Shown here: positions 54,706 through 63,350 of the stretch, piece by piece
How positions within the stretch are numbered: position 1 is the stretch's first letter
How the letters are laid out: each line of letters begins with the position of its first letter
Notes under the pieces: generated by a model
The model's database searches: none
What the model saw: only the letters and a program-made list of their open reading frames with translations
What the model was told of the DNA's origin: nothing
Program-made: the position numbers and the translations under genes
From: JAAUUJ01 sp964392245
Lineage (GTDB): Bacteria; Cyanobacteriota; Cyanobacteriia; Thermostichales; Thermostichaceae
Reading direction: 5' to 3'
Length of the DNA: 64,000 bases
NCBI GenBank assembly: GCA_964392245.1
Contig: CAYMOX010000014.1
Span: forward strand, 1-64,000

Positions 54706-55566
54706 ATGCGAAACCTGAACAGTCTCCCATCCTCTGCTCTACGTGTTTTGCCCGCCATCCTGGCAACTGCGGTTGTAGGGTGTAGCACCACTGCCGTACC
54801 CACCGCTAGCCTGGCTCCAGAGGCTTCTCTGTCTGAATCAACAACCCTGATCGTGGGGGGTGAGGATGCCACCGCAGGGGTTTGGCCCTGGATGGTTGCT
54901 CTGGTCGATAGCAGCAATCGCAATAATGCCGAAGCTCAATTCTGTGGCGGCACCCTGATTGCACCGGACTATGTGCTGACTGCAGCCCACTGTGTTGTGG
55001 ACACCACCTTTGGCCTGCCAGCGGATCCCGCTTCGGTTCAGGTGTTAAGTGGCACTGTAAGCCTCACTGGGTTTGCACGGCGGACAGATGTGGCTGAAAT
55101 TATTGTCAACACCAGCTACAACCGCTTTACCCGTGACGCGGATATTGCTCTCTTGCGACTGAGCCGTCCTATCAACAACACCACCATCCTGCCTGTGGCT
55201 GAACCGGCGGACGGGGATCTGGCCAATCTCAATGCCACGATCCTGGGCTGGGGAAGCACCGATCCGATGGGCACCACATTTCCCACCACCTTGCAACAGG
55301 CTGAGGTCACAGTTCTGGACAACCGTTCCTGTAGCCGTTCGTTCCGACGTGTAAACCGGATTACCGGCAACATGATTTGTGCCAGTGCTACCCCCGCAGA
55401 TGTCTGCCGCAGAGATGATGGCGGTCCGCTGGTCGTGCTGACGGATGGACAATTAAAGCAGGCCGGGATCACCAGTTTTGGCAATGATTGTGCAAACCGT
55501 CGCTTTCCGGCTGTTTTCACTCGTGTCTCCGAGTTCTCCCGCTGGATTGAGCAGAACACTCTCTAA
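54706..55566 (+). CDS. Trypsin-fold lipoprotein lacking the catalytic serine
   Basis: A 286-residue paralogue of the protease at 18535. The lipobox is AVVGC (Cys26), then IVGG (49-52), H95 in TAAHC and D146 in DIALL are intact. The serine motif, normally C-x-G-D-S-G-G-P, is CRRDDGGP (234-241): the nucleophile position 238 is Asp and the oxyanion-hole glycine position 236 is Arg. The S1 Asp (D232) remains. The frame is open from start to stop, so the protein is probably made, but it should not cleave. Such proteins act as regulators, binders or decoys. It is convergent to wecB, 3 bp apart. Confidence 0.88.
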   Translation: MRNLNSLPSSALRVLPAILATAVVGCSTTAVPTASLAPEASLSESTTLIVGGEDATAGVWPWMVALVDSSNRNNAEAQFCGGTLIAPDYVLTAAHCVVDTTFGLPADPASVQVLSGTVSLTGFARRTDVAEIIVNTSYNRFTRDADIALLRLSRPINNTTILPVAEPADGDLANLNATILGWGSTDPMGTTFPTTLQQAEVTVLDNRSCSRSFRRVNRITGNMICASATPADVCRRDDGGPLVVLTDGQLKQAGITSFGNDCANRRFPAVFTRVSEFSRWIEQNTL

Positions 55567-55569
55567 GTC

Positions 55570-56703
55570 TCAGCGGGTGGTTGCAAACCACTGACGCAAA
55601 GCCGCCAGGATCCTCTGGGTGGCCCGACCATCGCCGTAGGGGTTGTGGGCCTGGGCCATCCGCTGGTAGGCGACGTGATCCTGCAGGAGGGGGACGGCAG
55701 AGGCCATAATACTCTCAGTTTCGGTGCCCACCAGTTGAGCCGTGCCTGCGCTAATCGCCTCGGGACGTTCGGTGGTCCGTCGCAGAACCAGAACAGGCTT
55801 CCCCAGGGCCGGGGCTTCCTCCTGGATCCCTCCGGAGTCGCTCAGGATCAGGTAACACCGCTGCATCGCCCCCACCCAGTGGTAGTAATCCAGAGGTTCC
55901 GAGAGAAAAACACGGGGGTGGGATCCCAGCAGTTCCTGCAGAGGCTGCCGGACGAGAGCATTGCGGTGGAGAGGTAAGAAGAGGGCTGTGTCTGGGAACT
56001 GATCCAGGAGCTGGAGTAGGGCTTTGGCAATGGTTTGCAGAGGCTCCCCCCAGTTTTCGCGGCGATGCAAGGTAACCAGAAGCACCCGCTGCTGACTCCA
56101 GTCCAGTCCCTCCACCGGACAGGGGGGATGTTGCTCCGCCACCTTGAGCAGTGCATCAATGACCGTGTTGCCCGTTTGCACAATCTCACCCACCACATCA
56201 CTGCTGCGCAGGTTCTGGACCGCAACAGGTGTAGGGGCAAAATGCAGGGTGACCACCTGGGCAATTAAACGGCGGTTCGCCTCTTCTGGGTAAGGATTGA
56301 AGAGATCGCGAGTGCGCAACCCAGCCTCCACATGACCCACCGGAATCTGCTGGTAAAAGGCGGCCAGAGCAGCAGCAAAGGCTGTGGTGGTATCCCCCTG
56401 CACCAGCACCAGATCGGGACTGGCTGCCTGCAGATAAGCCTCGAGGCCCCTTAAACTGCGGACGGTAATATCCGTCAAACTTTGCCCGGGCTGCATGATA
56501 TTCAGATCGCGGTCCGGCTGAATCCCAAACAGTTGCATCACCTGATCCACCATTTCCCGATGTTGTCCGGTCAGGACCACCTCCACCTGAAAATCTTCCG
56601 ACATCTGTAACCCCAGGATCACCGGAGCCATTTTGATGGCCTCAGGACGGGTTCCCACAATAACAGCAATCTTGGGATGGGGAGCACTCATGGTTATCGT
56701 CAT
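55570..56703 (-). CDS. wecB: UDP-N-acetylglucosamine 2-epimerase (non-hydrolysing)
   Basis: Converts UDP-GlcNAc to UDP-ManNAc for surface polysaccharides. The 377-residue GT-B-fold protein has VGTRPEAIKMAPVI, TGQHREMVDQV, VQGDTTTAFAAALAAFY, HVEAGLRT and SDSGGIQEEAPALGKPVLVLR, with all signature residues. Length is normal. No other polysaccharide gene is nearby. It precedes nothing in an operon: the upstream gene is a phytase-like protein on the same strand with a 12-bp gap, so co-transcription is possible. Confidence 0.95.
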   Translation of the reverse strand: MTITMSAPHPKIAVIVGTRPEAIKMAPVILGLQMSEDFQVEVVLTGQHREMVDQVMQLFGIQPDRDLNIMQPGQSLTDITVRSLRGLEAYLQAASPDLVLVQGDTTTAFAAALAAFYQQIPVGHVEAGLRTRDLFNPYPEEANRRLIAQVVTLHFAPTPVAVQNLRSSDVVGEIVQTGNTVIDALLKVAEQHPPCPVEGLDWSQQRVLLVTLHRRENWGEPLQTIAKALLQLLDQFPDTALFLPLHRNALVRQPLQELLGSHPRVFLSEPLDYYHWVGAMQRCYLILSDSGGIQEEAPALGKPVLVLRRTTERPEAISAGTAQLVGTETESIMASAVPLLQDHVAYQRMAQAHNPYGDGRATQRILAALRQWFATTR

Positions 56704-56715
56704 AGCAATCCTGGA

Positions 56716-57885
56716 TCAGAGCAGTAGGCTGAGCACCAGAATCTGGGTAACCTGCCGCTCACTGAAGTTGTTGTCACTGACCAGAACCAGGCTGCGTTGG
56801 CCATTGAGCAATTTAGGCCCCCAGGCCATGCCCTCCAGATTATCAACCCCAGGGGTCAGTCCCAGATCATTGAGATCCAGTAGCAACCGCTTGCGTACAG
56901 GTGTGAATTCAGTTTGGTCCACGGCATTTAGACTCTCCACCCCCTGCAGGTTAGAGGCTGTGGTTAGATCCACCTCGTACAGCTTAATCGTATTTCCCGT
57001 CCCATCCAGTCCCACCGAGAAAGAGCGTTCCAGTGCCAGCAGGCGTGTCCCCTGATCATCCAGAGCCAATAACTCCACCAGGCCATTGGTGCTAAAGCCA
57101 CCGGCAGGTTGAGGGGGCAGGGCAACCGGATCGGTTTCATAGAGATACGTACCCACCACAGACCCTGTGGATAGGGCATATTTGATCATCCGAACAGGAC
57201 TGCCCTGAGTCACACCGGCAGCAGGCCCATCCTGAACCAGCGCATTCTCGGTGGCGGTGAACAGATAGTCCTGATTTGGGGTCAAAGTGAGACTTTCAAA
57301 GGCCAGATTGTTTCGGATTCCAGCCTGCTGACGTCCGTCTTGAATCAGGGGGAGAAAGGGTTGAGGGATGGGGAGATCTTGCAACTGCCGTCCCTGGAGA
57401 GAGAACTCTCGGATAAATGGGGGATAGATTCGCTTCTCTTCCAGATTGACCTCTCCCTCCGACGAGATCCAGAGGGAACCCGGTCTGGCAAAGGCAATAC
57501 CCTCCGGATCCAAACTCATGCGGGGAAAGGGTTGCTGATTGGCTCCCGTGAGAAAGGTCACATCTGTCAAGGTGACAGCATTGTTATCAAAGCGGTACTG
57601 GTTCAGATCCAGTTGCAGAGTATAGAAGCGTGCAGGTCCCCATTGGGCCCGATCATCAGAAATCACATAGTAAAGATTCTGGGCAGGATCGTAGGTAATG
57701 CCTGAGAGCCCTCCCACCTCCGTATTTCGCACCTTGAGAGCGCCTTTTGAAAAGACGGCTTGCCCCAACAGATTCACCTCAGAAGGGTTGGCCTGGGTCC
57801 ACGCGGGAAGAGATCCCCCAAGCGCCAGCACCATTCCCATCGCCATGATCACGCTTGGCCTCACTGCCATCTCCCTGAACACCAC
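56716..57885 (-). CDS. Secreted phytase-like esterase domain protein
   Basis: A 389-residue protein with a signal peptide (cleavage near LPAWTQA) and the domain called esterase-like activity of phytase. GGLSGITYDPAQNLYYVISDDR, DPEGIAF, NLAFESLTLTPNQ and DNLEGMAWG are its repeating six-bladed propeller signatures. It may hydrolyse phosphate esters outside the cytoplasm. The start is GTG at 57885; an ATG at 57870 is an alternative. It is transcribed toward wecB. Confidence 0.85.
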   Translation of the reverse strand: MVFREMAVRPSVIMAMGMVLALGGSLPAWTQANPSEVNLLGQAVFSKGALKVRNTEVGGLSGITYDPAQNLYYVISDDRAQWGPARFYTLQLDLNQYRFDNNAVTLTDVTFLTGANQQPFPRMSLDPEGIAFARPGSLWISSEGEVNLEEKRIYPPFIREFSLQGRQLQDLPIPQPFLPLIQDGRQQAGIRNNLAFESLTLTPNQDYLFTATENALVQDGPAAGVTQGSPVRMIKYALSTGSVVGTYLYETDPVALPPQPAGGFSTNGLVELLALDDQGTRLLALERSFSVGLDGTGNTIKLYEVDLTTASNLQGVESLNAVDQTEFTPVRKRLLLDLNDLGLTPGVDNLEGMAWGPKLLNGQRSLVLVSDNNFSERQVTQILVLSLLL

Positions 57886-57960
57886 CCACTAACACTCCCC
57901 AGCACAGATCCCATCATATCCACCAGGGAGAAAAGGCACGCAGCAGATCCGGGTAGCTGG

Positions 57961-59940
57961 TTAACCTGCAGCCGCAAACTCACCTGTATGGATATACTCA
58001 TCTGTGCTCATCAGCTGCCAGTCCGTTCCCTCCGTCAATCTCAGCACCTTCTGATGATAAGTAAGCAAGCTGGGACGGTGCCCCACACTGATATAGGTTA
58101 CTCCTAACGATTGCAGAGTCTGGTAGAGACGCTTTTCGTTAGCCACATCCAGGGCACTGGTGGCTTCGTCCAGGATCACGTACTTGGGGCGGGTGATCAA
58201 AATGCGGGCAAAGGCCAGGCGTTGTTGTTCTCCCAGGGACAGGACATTGGGCCAATCTTTCTGCACATCCAGTCCTCCCATCCGTTCCACCAGGGATCCC
58301 AGATTCACCTGCTCCAGAACCTGTTGGAGATCCTCATCTTTTAAGGAACTAAAGGGATGGGGGTAAATGAGTTGCTCCCGCAATGTGCCCAAGAGCATGT
58401 AGGGCCGCTGAGGCAAAAAGAGCATCTGATCGATGTCGGGGCGAGTGACGGTTCCCTCTCCATTGGTCCACAATCCAGCGATGGCTCTGAGCAAGGAACT
58501 TTTGCCACAGCCACTTGATCCCACAATTAAAAGAGGATCCTGGGCCTGTAAAGAAACCGTCAGGTGTTCCACTAATATTTGTTCTGAATTGGGGGTGAGC
58601 AGGGTGACGTTATTGAGAGCTACCCGTGAATCAATCTCAGTCATGATCCGCTTATCCTCCTCCCTCTGGGTGGGATGATCCAGAACTTCATCGAAAGCTC
58701 CTAGACGATTAACCCCGGCAGCAAAGCGAGAAATCTCCTGGATCTGGTTCGCAATGATTGAGAGAGCACTTAATACCTGCGAAAAAGCAAATACAGCCTG
58801 GCCAATGGTGCCAAAATCAGTTTCTCCAGCGAAATAAAGGGGTGCGATGATGGCATAGGGAACAATGCGCGTGAAATAGTTGTAGCCATATTGAAAGAGA
58901 TCGATCAAAGCCTGCCAGATGATCAGGAGATCAAAGTTACGAACAGCTTGCCAGAGACGGGTTGTGACTTGTTGAATTTCTAGCTGTTCTCCCCGATAAA
59001 AGGCAATTGACTCGGCATTATCGCGAATGTGAACCATCCCGTAGCGAAAGTCTGCTTCTAGCCTGAGTTGATTGAAGTTAAGCTTAATCAAACGTCTTCC
59101 AGTAATAACCGCAACGGCAGTCCCAACAAATGCATAAATCAGGAGTCCTACCGTCAATGGTTTTGAGATCGTGTAGAGAAGAGCTGTAAATGAGATGAGA
59201 TCGAGAATAGAATTAAGAATGTCTAATAGAAAAGAGAGGGTCACACTGGTAAACAATCTGACATCTTCGGTGATCCGTTGATCAGGATTGTCAATCTCAG
59301 TATTGGCTGCATTGGAATCCAGTTCATAGTAAGCACGATTGGCAAAATAGCGTCGAAAGAAATGTCGAGTCAGCCATTCTCTCCAGATCAGACCAAGCTT
59401 GAGGCGAATGTAACGATAAAGGACAAGAATAGGAATTGCGGTAACGATCAATCCGGCGTAGATAAAAAGATAACGCCAGAACGTAGGCTCCTCACGCTGA
59501 TTCAAGGCTGTATCAATAAATCGAAAAATAAAGCTGATAGAGACATTTGCAAAGGTGACAACAAAAGCTAAAACCAATAGCAAGCCCAGCAAGGACCATT
59601 GCTTCCATCGTGGTGCTAAATAAGGACGCTGCCACAATAAAATGAGCGAAGAAAAAACAAATAATGAGAGAACAACAAGCAGAACAGGTGATCCAACATA
59701 AGAGTTAACCTGCTCATATAACCCTGCAGCGGCATTCTCAAAGAAACCAGGGAAAATAGCATGACCTGCAAGTGTAAATCCAATTAAAAGGAAGAAAACA
59801 ACCGTAACAACAAATAAGAGTAAAATACCAAGAACACCAAAGAAGCCACTGGCCCCCTTCTCCATTGGATACCAGTAGGGTTGAGCGATCTTGATAAACC
59901 GCTGCCATAGTTGCTTGTCAAAGTTGAATTCAGTTTGCAT
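57961..59940 (-). CDS. ABC transporter, BacA/SbmA-like fused permease-ATPase
   Basis: A 659-residue half transporter. The N-terminal 380 residues have about six transmembrane segments of the ABC_membrane_2 (SbmA/BacA, ABCD-like) type. The ATPase has Walker A VGSSGCGKSSL, signature LSLGEQQRLAFAR, Walker B YVILDEATSALD and the His-loop GHR. Related proteins import peptides or cobalamin or move lipids. The ATPase half has the GC content of the neighbours, while the N-terminal half from about 59000 is much AT-richer. Substrate unknown. Confidence 0.88.
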   Translation of the reverse strand: MQTEFNFDKQLWQRFIKIAQPYWYPMEKGASGFFGVLGILLLFVVTVVFFLLIGFTLAGHAIFPGFFENAAAGLYEQVNSYVGSPVLLVVLSLFVFSSLILLWQRPYLAPRWKQWSLLGLLLVLAFVVTFANVSISFIFRFIDTALNQREEPTFWRYLFIYAGLIVTAIPILVLYRYIRLKLGLIWREWLTRHFFRRYFANRAYYELDSNAANTEIDNPDQRITEDVRLFTSVTLSFLLDILNSILDLISFTALLYTISKPLTVGLLIYAFVGTAVAVITGRRLIKLNFNQLRLEADFRYGMVHIRDNAESIAFYRGEQLEIQQVTTRLWQAVRNFDLLIIWQALIDLFQYGYNYFTRIVPYAIIAPLYFAGETDFGTIGQAVFAFSQVLSALSIIANQIQEISRFAAGVNRLGAFDEVLDHPTQREEDKRIMTEIDSRVALNNVTLLTPNSEQILVEHLTVSLQAQDPLLIVGSSGCGKSSLLRAIAGLWTNGEGTVTRPDIDQMLFLPQRPYMLLGTLREQLIYPHPFSSLKDEDLQQVLEQVNLGSLVERMGGLDVQKDWPNVLSLGEQQRLAFARILITRPKYVILDEATSALDVANEKRLYQTLQSLGVTYISVGHRPSLLTYHQKVLRLTEGTDWQLMSTDEYIHTGEFAAAG

Positions 59941-60025
59941 TGATGGTGCTATTTATGGAGAGTGTAACCTTAAGGTAGCAAGGCTAGCATAGTTTATCGT
60001 ATCCCTGGTAACCCGGATCAGAACA

Positions 60026-60265
60026 ATGTCCATTCGAGTGGTGAAAGTCAAGCCCAGGGCCCGCTGTCAGAAAGTGGTGGAGGCTGCTGATGGCAGTCTG
60101 ATCGTTCATCTCAAGGCCGCCCCCGACAAGGGCAAGGCCAATGCCGAACTCCTCACCCTCCTGGCAGAAGTTCTGCAGGTACATCCCTCTCGCATCCGCA
60201 TCAAGACAGGTCATACCTCCCGTCAAAAACTGATCGAGATCGAGGACAATGTCCCGAGCCCCTGA
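60026..60265 (+). CDS. DUF167 (YggU-like) protein
   Basis: A 79-residue protein with VKVKPRARCQKV, KAAPDKGKANAELLTLLAE and KTGHTSRQKLIEI, the complete DUF167 pattern. It is small and cytoplasmic with no known role. It lies between the ABC gene (divergent) and the coiled-coil gene (convergent). Confidence 0.92.
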   Translation: MSIRVVKVKPRARCQKVVEAADGSLIVHLKAAPDKGKANAELLTLLAEVLQVHPSRIRIKTGHTSRQKLIEIEDNVPSP

Positions 60266-60303
60266 GATACTGATGAACTTGGATCTGCGTGAAGCGCTAG
60301 ATT

Positions 60304-62010
60304 TTAATTGGCGACAGCATTAAAAGTCTTCTTAAAGTACTCTGCCGTCTGGGGCTCAATCGATCGCTGCTTAATGAGCTTCTGGCAGATGCTCATACCC
60401 GGTTGCACCTGTTGCTGAGCCAGCTGGATCTCATCATAGGTCACCAGACCGGCAGCAATGAAATAGTCCACCACATCTTTGGCCCCTTCCAGGCGAGCTT
60501 TATAGCCCCCTTCGCTAAAGAACTGGATCGTTTCAGCCTTCAGTTGGGTACATTTCTGCAAGACATTGGTGAACTGCCCTCCCTCCTGATTCCAGAGGGT
60601 CAATGCCTTCTTGGCATCCCGTGGGGTTAACAGACCTGCTGAACAGAGGTGCACCACCACACGCCGGATCCATGTTTCACTGCGCTTCAACAATTCTACC
60701 GTCTGGGCATCCAGTTTTAACTGCTGTAGCAGTTGCAGAGATTGACTGGGCGTAGATGAACGGGACTGACCTTCACTGGCAGCGCCATTCAGGGAGACCA
60801 CCAGATCAAAACGAGTTTTCAAAGCCTCACGGTGCGCAATTTGTCGTTTTAAACTCTGCTGCAAAGCCTGAATTTTTTGATGGGCTACTGTTTCCCGTTC
60901 TTTCACCTGATGGATATACGCTTCTGCCTTTTCCTGATATCGATCTAGCTGAGAACGCAAGCGGCGGATCTGCTCAGCCTGGGTACTGTTGATCTGCTCC
61001 AGTTCCTGCACATGCTTTTGCAAACTACGGTTTTCCTGGCGGGACTGGGCCAGGTTAGCCACCAGCCGGGTATTGGCACTTTGCAGTTGCTCCAGTAGAG
61101 ACTGCTGACCCTCAATCTCCGTCTGCTGTTGCTGGATCAGTTGTTGTAAAGCTTGCACCTGCTCCTGCATTTCCTGATCAGGCTCTGGCGGAAGAGACTG
61201 GACTTGCGCCTGGATCAGGTTTTCATCATGCTGGTGCTGCGTTTGTAGTGCTGCTTGTAAATTGAGCACCTCTTGTTGTAGGGTCTGGATCTGAACATTC
61301 TTCTCCTCCTGGGCATGGTGATCCCGTTCAAATTGCAGATGCAAAATCAGCTGACCCTTTTCCGCCAGATCCTGGGTAAGCTGTTCATTGAGCTGGTATT
61401 GCTCCTGTAGCGCCAGATCTTTATTGCGCAGTTGCTGTTCGAGCTCTGTCAGACGCCGAGACTCCTGGGACTCCGCTTCAATGGACAGTGGGCCGACCCC
61501 CAGATGAAGGCCCTGGGTGATCCGCTCGGAGGAACCTTCAAATGTAATGGGAGGCTGTTGCAGACGGGCCTGAATTGCATGCCAGGCATTATGAGCGGAC
61601 AGGAACCTTAACTCCAGTTGCTCCTGAATGCCCCATTGCAGAATGTCACTCTCGATCCATTGATGTTCCAGCAACAACTCTCCCAGACGGCGTTGGGGCA
61701 TCCGGTTTTGTTGGGCTAAAACGGTGCGGAGTTGCTCAAACGTAAGATGGCCATGCAACACCAGCACTTCACCCAAACGCAGGATCTGGCTGGGAACATA
61801 GGTGTAGATGACTTCAGGAGGAGCCCACTCGTTCAATACACAGGTTTCCCCCAGGCTGAGGTAGGTTTCGGCTTTCTCCCACATGGCCTGAGACAACTGC
61901 GCCTGTGTGAGCACCCCCGCCTTGAGTAGGGTCTCGCCCAGTTGAATATCGAACCGATGAGTGACCAGAGTCATAGGAGGCTGAGATTCGCTAAACTGCT
62001 GTCTCTGCAT
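60304..62010 (-). CDS. Long coiled-coil protein with helical domains at both ends
   Basis: A 568-residue protein. Residues about 20-150 show repeated units such as LGETLLKAGVLTQAQLSQAM, LGEVLVLHGHLTFEQL and LGELLLEHQWIES, like the T2SSE N-terminal helical module of GspE/PilB. Residues about 180-400 are a dense coiled coil rich in Gln and Glu. Residues 440-565 carry further helical units including SAGLLTPRDAKKALTLW and AAGLVTYDEIQLAQQQV. Such layout suggests a scaffold, possibly linked to pili or secretion. I do not recognise the exact family. No membrane segment is present. Confidence 0.75.
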   Translation of the reverse strand: MQRQQFSESQPPMTLVTHRFDIQLGETLLKAGVLTQAQLSQAMWEKAETYLSLGETCVLNEWAPPEVIYTYVPSQILRLGEVLVLHGHLTFEQLRTVLAQQNRMPQRRLGELLLEHQWIESDILQWGIQEQLELRFLSAHNAWHAIQARLQQPPITFEGSSERITQGLHLGVGPLSIEAESQESRRLTELEQQLRNKDLALQEQYQLNEQLTQDLAEKGQLILHLQFERDHHAQEEKNVQIQTLQQEVLNLQAALQTQHQHDENLIQAQVQSLPPEPDQEMQEQVQALQQLIQQQQTEIEGQQSLLEQLQSANTRLVANLAQSRQENRSLQKHVQELEQINSTQAEQIRRLRSQLDRYQEKAEAYIHQVKERETVAHQKIQALQQSLKRQIAHREALKTRFDLVVSLNGAASEGQSRSSTPSQSLQLLQQLKLDAQTVELLKRSETWIRRVVVHLCSAGLLTPRDAKKALTLWNQEGGQFTNVLQKCTQLKAETIQFFSEGGYKARLEGAKDVVDYFIAAGLVTYDEIQLAQQQVQPGMSICQKLIKQRSIEPQTAEYFKKTFNAVAN

Positions 62011-62132
62011 GGCAAGGGATCAAGATAAGAGAGTGACACACTGTCTAAGTTGACAATATTGTCTTGTAGATCCCTGGGTTCAGCCATCGGCGGTTTGGCG
62101 CAATCCAGCTACGCAGATGTCCGCAATGAATG

Positions 62133-62864
62133 CTATTTGGGTTTCACAACCCGCATCCCAGCCTTCAAAGGATCAAACCCACCTGGAAACTGAGTCTGTT
62201 CATCGTACAGGGCTCCCTGAAGGAAACAGCTGGACAGATCCGCATCCACTAAAGAAACTCCCCGCAGATCCACCTCACTCAAATCGGTTTGGGCAAAGAT
62301 CACCTGACTCAGATCACAGTTGCGTAAACGCGCCCGCCATAAATTGGCTCCCCCTAGCCGTGCCCCCCTCAGATCGGCTCCCGTCAGCTGCGCTGCTCTC
62401 AGATTGGCTCCCCACAACTGGGCTTCGCAAAGCAAGCTCCCCTGCAATTGGGCCTGTTCTAAGTTAGCGCCGCTCAAGTTCGCTTGGTGGAAATGAGCTC
62501 CCTGTCCTTCTGCCCCGCGTAAGCTGGCCTGCCAGAGATTGGCTCGCTCTAGGTGCGCCTGGCTAAGGTTTGCTTTTCCCAGATAGGTGCCCCGCATTTG
62601 CGCTTCCTTCAGTATCGCTCCTCTTAAGCTGCTTTCCCCTAAATTGGAACCATTCAGAATCGCCATTGACAGATCGGCCTGCTCCAGTTGCACCTGCCAG
62701 AGGTTGACTGAGCTCAGCTGGATCCCCCGTAGCATCGCCCCAGGGAAAGATCTCTGCCCCCCCTGATAAGCCTCCAGGAAATGGATTGGAGAAAGCGATT
62801 GCTGTGGGGTAGAAGCCAAGGGCAGACTCGAACGAAAGCGGGAACGCAGAGCGGACAAAGCCAT
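62133..62864 (-). CDS. Pentapeptide-repeat protein
   Basis: A 243-residue protein with about 30 A(D/N)LxX repeats from residue 45 to 220 and a C-terminal cap DEQTQFPGGFDPLKAGMRV that parallels the cap of the copy at 41845. The first 40 residues are basic and Ser-rich and may be an extension. It folds into a beta-helix rod; function unknown. Confidence 0.88.
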   Translation of the reverse strand: MALSALRSRFRSSLPLASTPQQSLSPIHFLEAYQGGQRSFPGAMLRGIQLSSVNLWQVQLEQADLSMAILNGSNLGESSLRGAILKEAQMRGTYLGKANLSQAHLERANLWQASLRGAEGQGAHFHQANLSGANLEQAQLQGSLLCEAQLWGANLRAAQLTGADLRGARLGGANLWRARLRNCDLSQVIFAQTDLSEVDLRGVSLVDADLSSCFLQGALYDEQTQFPGGFDPLKAGMRVVKPK

Positions 62865-63350
62865 GATGACCAGCCATTTCCGTAGCAGTGGTGATTATGT
62901 TAACAGCAGCACAGACTTGAAAGTCTAAGCGTTTTTGCGCAAGTCCAGATCCATAAACACTGAAACCACTCCATCGGGGAAGATCCGAGGGAAGACCTCA
63001 AATAGCCATGGATAACTCATTGACATGGTTCCGCACCAGTCCGGATGGACGGAAGGCAAAGATTTTAATTTTTCAGTATTCTCACGGCTCTCCTGCTCAG
63101 GATCTGACTCGCATAATGAGATCAAACAAGATTCTGGTTCATCGTTATGAAGGTTTCTACGCAGTCAATGCTTCTGGCACGGATGATCAGTTCTGCTTTT
63201 GAACTGGGAGAGCTCAATGATTTCCGTCTCTTTTTTGAAGATGGACATTGTCTGGAATGGCACCTCTCTCTGCGATCTGGTCAGTCTCCGATCCCTGCTC
63301 AAGCATGATCTTTTCTGAGGACTCACTAGAGGTGCCATGGGTAATCCCGA
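62865..63350. other. Gene-poor stretch with short open frames
   Basis: About 490 bp without a confident gene. Three short frames occur: 62925-63125 minus, 63008-63202 plus and 63147-63308 plus (54 codons with RLFFEDGHCLEWHL). The last has protein-like composition and may be the remains of a gene broken by frameshifts. No RNA gene or repeat was recognised. Confidence 0.35.
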
